From: Hungatella sp. UBA3147
GTDB taxonomy: Bacteria; Bacillota; Clostridia; Lachnospirales; Lachnospiraceae
Assembly (NCBI GenBank): GCA_002365025.1
Contig: DEYX01000183.1
Location: forward strand, 1 to 8,436
Direction: 5' to 3'
Length of the DNA stretch: 8,436 bases
Made by a program: the position numbers and the translations under genes. A model generated the notes under the pieces. That model saw only the letters and a program-made list of their open reading frames with translations, ran no database searches and had not been told where the DNA came from. Shown here one piece after another: positions 6,141-8,436 of this stretch; positions within the stretch are counted from its first letter, which is position 1; every line of letters begins with the position of its first letter.

Positions 6141-6593
6141 TTATTTCATCATAGATGCCAGCACGTCATTTACTGCTTTGCCGTCTGCTTTTCCTTTTAC
6201 CTTGGGCATCAGGGTCTTCATGATCCTTCCTTTGTCTGCTCCAGTAGGAGCTTCAATTCCAAGTTCCTCAAGAACAGACTGGACGATCTCCCTGATCTGC
6301 TCCTCTCCCATATCCTCCGGAGCAAATTCCTTATAAACGGTAATACGAAACGCCGCTTCTTCCCGGATATCCGTCCTGTCTTCAGGCGCAAGATCATGAG
6401 TTTCCTGAGTCTGTTTGATTTCCTTCTTTACAACTGTATTGGCCTCATTTTCCGTAATAGGGGTATGATCCTTCTTATCGATTTCAAAATTCTTAAGAGC
6501 AGAAAGAAGCATGGATAAAGCATCTTTTCGCTGTTTATCCTTTGCCTTCATTGCCTCTACCATGGCTGTCCTTACTTCATCAATCTTACTCAT
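6141..6593 (-). CDS. yqeY: YqeY/GatB-domain protein
   Basis: This 150-residue all-helical protein matches the YqeY family throughout, which shares a fold with the tail domain of GatB, the tRNA-dependent amidotransferase subunit. Family features include an opening of the type KIDEVRTAMVEAMKAKDKQRKDALSML, the middle stretch RTDIREEAAFRITVYKEFAPEDM, and the closing GRIMKTLMPKVKGKADGKAVNDVLASMM. Its biochemical role is not established; a link to tRNA-dependent amidation or tRNA binding is only suggested by fold. The start has AAGGAGG 9 bases upstream. It lies 90 bases after prfC and 20 bases before the dipeptidase gene, with no clear terminator on either side, so the three are probably co-transcribed. 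Confidence 0.92.
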   Translation of the reverse strand: MSKIDEVRTAMVEAMKAKDKQRKDALSMLLSALKNFEIDKKDHTPITENEANTVVKKEIKQTQETHDLAPEDRTDIREEAAFRITVYKEFAPEDMGEEQIREIVQSVLEELGIEAPTGADKGRIMKTLMPKVKGKADGKAVNDVLASMMK

Positions 6594-6683
6594 TGTCTGC
6601 TGCCTCCTTATATTTTATGATTACTAAACCGTTACCAGCTTTCCGGCATCTAAATATGCGAACAACTCACAAAACGTTTTTTC

Positions 6684-8273
6684 TTAGTTGTGGCCGAATT
6701 CAGAAAGCTTTAGTCCCGGATTACGCTCCAATACCATGCCAACGCTCCAGCTGTTGACAAATAAAAGAAGAGGATTGTCTTTTAGATCCTTGATCCGTTT
6801 CATATCGGACGTACCCTGAATCTTGGCTACATCAATTTCTTCTTTGTTCACGATCCAGCGGATATATTCATATGGAAGCTTCTCAAGCCTTACTTCCACG
6901 TTGTACTCATTTTCCAGACGATAGGTCAAAACCTCAAACTGCAGTTCTCCCACGACTCCCACGATGATCTCTTCCATTCCGGTATTAAACTCCTGGAAGA
7001 TCTGAATGGCACCTTCCTGTGCGATCTGGTTTACGCCTTTGATGAACTGCTTTCTTTTCATGGTGTCCATCTGCCGCACTCTTGCGAAATGCTCTGGTGC
7101 AAAGGTAGGAATCCCCTCATATTCAAATTTTTCATTGGATTTGCAAAGGGTATCTCCGATGGAAAAAATGCCCGGATCAAAGACACCGATAATATCACCT
7201 GCATAGGCCTCTTCCACGATCTTCCTGTCCTGGGCCATAATCTGCTGCGGCTGGGACAAACGCATTTTTTTGCTGCCCTGCACATGGTGTACTTCCATGC
7301 CTGCGTCAAACTTGCCGGAGACGATCCGCATGAATGCAACACGGTCTCTGTGAGCCTTATTCATGTTGGCCTGGATCTTGAATACAAAAGCGGAAAATTC
7401 CTCTTCAAATGGGTCCACAACTCCTGTTGTCGTCAGTCTTGGCAGCGGAGAAGTTGTCATCTGAAGAAAGTGCTGCAGGAATGTCTCCACACCGAAGTTT
7501 GTGAGAGCAGAACCGAAAAATACAGGAGATAAGTCTCCCCTGCCGACCCGGTCCATATCCAGTTCATCACTGGCGCCGTCAAGCAACTCGATATCCTCCA
7601 TAAGCTGCTGGTGAAAGCTTTCTCCGATCATTGCATCCACCTGGGCATCCCCCAGCTGTACTTCTGTAGCCTCCACTTCCTTTTGGCCGTTCGTAGTCGC
7701 CCGGAATGTGGTTATGGTTTCTTTAAAGCGGTCATAAACCCCTTTAAATTCTCTTCCGCAGCCTATGGGCCAGTTGACAGGGCAGGTCCGGATTCCAAGC
7801 ACTTCCTCGATCTCATCCATCAGTTCAAATGGATCTCTTGCTTCCCGGTCCATCTTATTCACAAATGTAAAAATGGGGATATGGCGCATAACGCAGACTT
7901 TAAACAGCTTGATGGTCTGAGCCTCCACACCTTTGGAACCGTCAATGACCATGACAGCGGAATCGGCCGCCATAAGGGTACGATAGGTATCCTCAGAGAA
8001 ATCCTGGTGGCCTGGTGTGTCCAGAATGTTGATGCAGAATCCGTCGTAATTAAACTGTAACACAGAGGAGGTGACGGAAATACCTCTCTCTTTTTCAATC
8101 TCCATCCAGTCGGAAACGGCATGCTTGGCGCCTTTTCTTCCTTTTACGGTACCGGCCAGATTAATGGCTCCTCCGTAAAGCAGAAATTTCTCCGTCAAGG
8201 TCGTCTTTCCCGCATCCGGATGGGAAATAATAGCAAATGTTCTTCTCTTTTTAATTTCTTCCGCTATATTCAC
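6684..8273 (-). CDS. prfC: Peptide chain release factor 3
   Basis: GTPase that ejects RF1 or RF2 from the ribosome after peptide release and assists quality control in translation. The 529-residue length equals that of typical RF3. The GTPase motifs are all present: SHPDAGKT (17-24, P-loop), RGISVTSS (63-70, switch I), DTPGHQDF (85-92, switch II) and NKMD (139-142). The beta-barrel domain II and the RF3-specific C-terminal domain follow (for example GELQFEVLTYRLENEYNVEV). The absence of the extra domains of EF-G and the length separate it from that family. The start is GTG at 8273, with GGAGG 10 bases upstream and the usual MNIAEEI opening. It has its own promoter about 40 bases upstream and heads the group prfC-yqeY-dipeptidase. 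Confidence 0.96.
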   Translation of the reverse strand: MNIAEEIKKRRTFAIISHPDAGKTTLTEKFLLYGGAINLAGTVKGRKGAKHAVSDWMEIEKERGISVTSSVLQFNYDGFCINILDTPGHQDFSEDTYRTLMAADSAVMVIDGSKGVEAQTIKLFKVCVMRHIPIFTFVNKMDREARDPFELMDEIEEVLGIRTCPVNWPIGCGREFKGVYDRFKETITTFRATTNGQKEVEATEVQLGDAQVDAMIGESFHQQLMEDIELLDGASDELDMDRVGRGDLSPVFFGSALTNFGVETFLQHFLQMTTSPLPRLTTTGVVDPFEEEFSAFVFKIQANMNKAHRDRVAFMRIVSGKFDAGMEVHHVQGSKKMRLSQPQQIMAQDRKIVEEAYAGDIIGVFDPGIFSIGDTLCKSNEKFEYEGIPTFAPEHFARVRQMDTMKRKQFIKGVNQIAQEGAIQIFQEFNTGMEEIIVGVVGELQFEVLTYRLENEYNVEVRLEKLPYEYIRWIVNKEEIDVAKIQGTSDMKRIKDLKDNPLLLFVNSWSVGMVLERNPGLKLSEFGHN

Positions 8274-8312
8274 AAAAATAGTTCCTCCAAAATTTACGTC
8301 TAGATCTCGTCT

Positions 8313-8341
8313 ATTGTAGTATGATTCTAACCATAAGTCAA
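8313..8341 (-). promoter_or_regulatory. Sigma-A promoter of prfC
   Basis: On the minus strand, TTGACT (8341-8336) and TACAAT (8318-8313) are separated by exactly 17 bases. The predicted start is near 8306, giving a leader of about 33 nt before the GTG. The -35 element lies inside the last codons of the upstream partial gene, and that gene's TAG stop falls in the spacer. Confidence 0.8.
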
Positions 8342-8436
8342 GATTCTATCTACCATAGTTAAGAGGATATTCGCAATCCGCTCCGCTGCTTGCTCATAGT
8401 GTGTCCCGTTCAACCGGGCATAACCGAATAGCAGCT
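8327..8436 (-). CDS. C-terminal fragment of an unidentified protein
   Basis: The only open minus-strand frame at this edge gives 35 codons and a TAG at 8329-8327, beginning LLFGYARLNGTHYEQAAERI and ending MVDRILTYG. The amphipathic helix after the Gly-Tyr-Ala-Arg turn looks like a genuine protein end. It weakly resembles the last helix of PLP-dependent aminotransferase or MocR-type regulators (pattern LGYARLxxxxxxxAxxRLAxxL), but this cannot be confirmed from so few residues. The other two minus frames have stops within this stretch. No terminator separates it from prfC, so some read-through into prfC is possible. Confidence 0.5.
   Translation of the reverse strand, partial: LLFGYARLNGTHYEQAAERIANILLTMVDRILTYG

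Noticed and set aside
6594..6683. Separate promoter or terminator between prfC and yqeY
   Set aside because: The 90 bases contain only weak AT-rich -10-like stretches without a matching -35, and no stem followed by T-run. Co-transcription is the simpler reading.

Overview
The window looks like a chromosomal segment of a low-to-middle GC Clostridia, probably Lachnospiraceae (Lacrimispora/Enterocloster-like). This placement is inferred from protein style, strong GGAGG-type ribosome binding sites, sigma-A promoters with 17-base spacers, and gene content; no marker gene settles the genus. Apart from the first 1.6 kb, everything is read from the minus strand. No rRNA, tRNA, CRISPR array, insertion sequence or attachment site was seen.

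Layout. (1) Positions 1-1600, plus strand: the last 65 codons of a YesM/LytS-type sensor histidine kinase, overlapping by 8 bases a 469-residue protein built like the double ATP-binding cassette proteins of sugar importers (RbsA/MglA/XylG type). Many of its catalytic motifs are eroded. (2) Positions 1634-1725: terminators between convergent transcription units. (3) Positions 1710-4682, minus strand: a D/L-methionine ABC importer operon, metN-metI-metQ, with its own promoter and a leader of about 320 nt. (4) Positions 4717-8341, minus strand: prfC (release factor 3), yqeY and a PepV-like M20 dipeptidase. prfC has a clear promoter lying partly inside the 3' end of an upstream gene that is cut off by the window edge.

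The most notable element is the metN leader. Between a near-consensus promoter and an intrinsic terminator lies a 31-codon open reading frame with a strong ribosome binding site. It encodes nine methionines, including three in a row (codons 19-21), plus three cysteines. The segment after its stop codon can pair with the 5' arm of the terminator, giving an antiterminator that excludes the terminator. This has the layout of ribosome-mediated transcription attenuation, as in trp, his and leu operons of enterobacteria, but tuned to methionine. I see no SAM riboswitch or T-box in the leader, the usual methionine controls in Firmicutes. The likely logic is that scarce charged elongator tRNA-Met stalls the leader ribosome, the terminator fails to form, and the methionine importer is made.

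The second notable element is the eroded double-ABC protein next to the histidine kinase. Only its N-terminal Walker A looks intact, so it may be a regulatory or sensing relative of sugar-importer ATPases rather than a transport motor. That role is inference.
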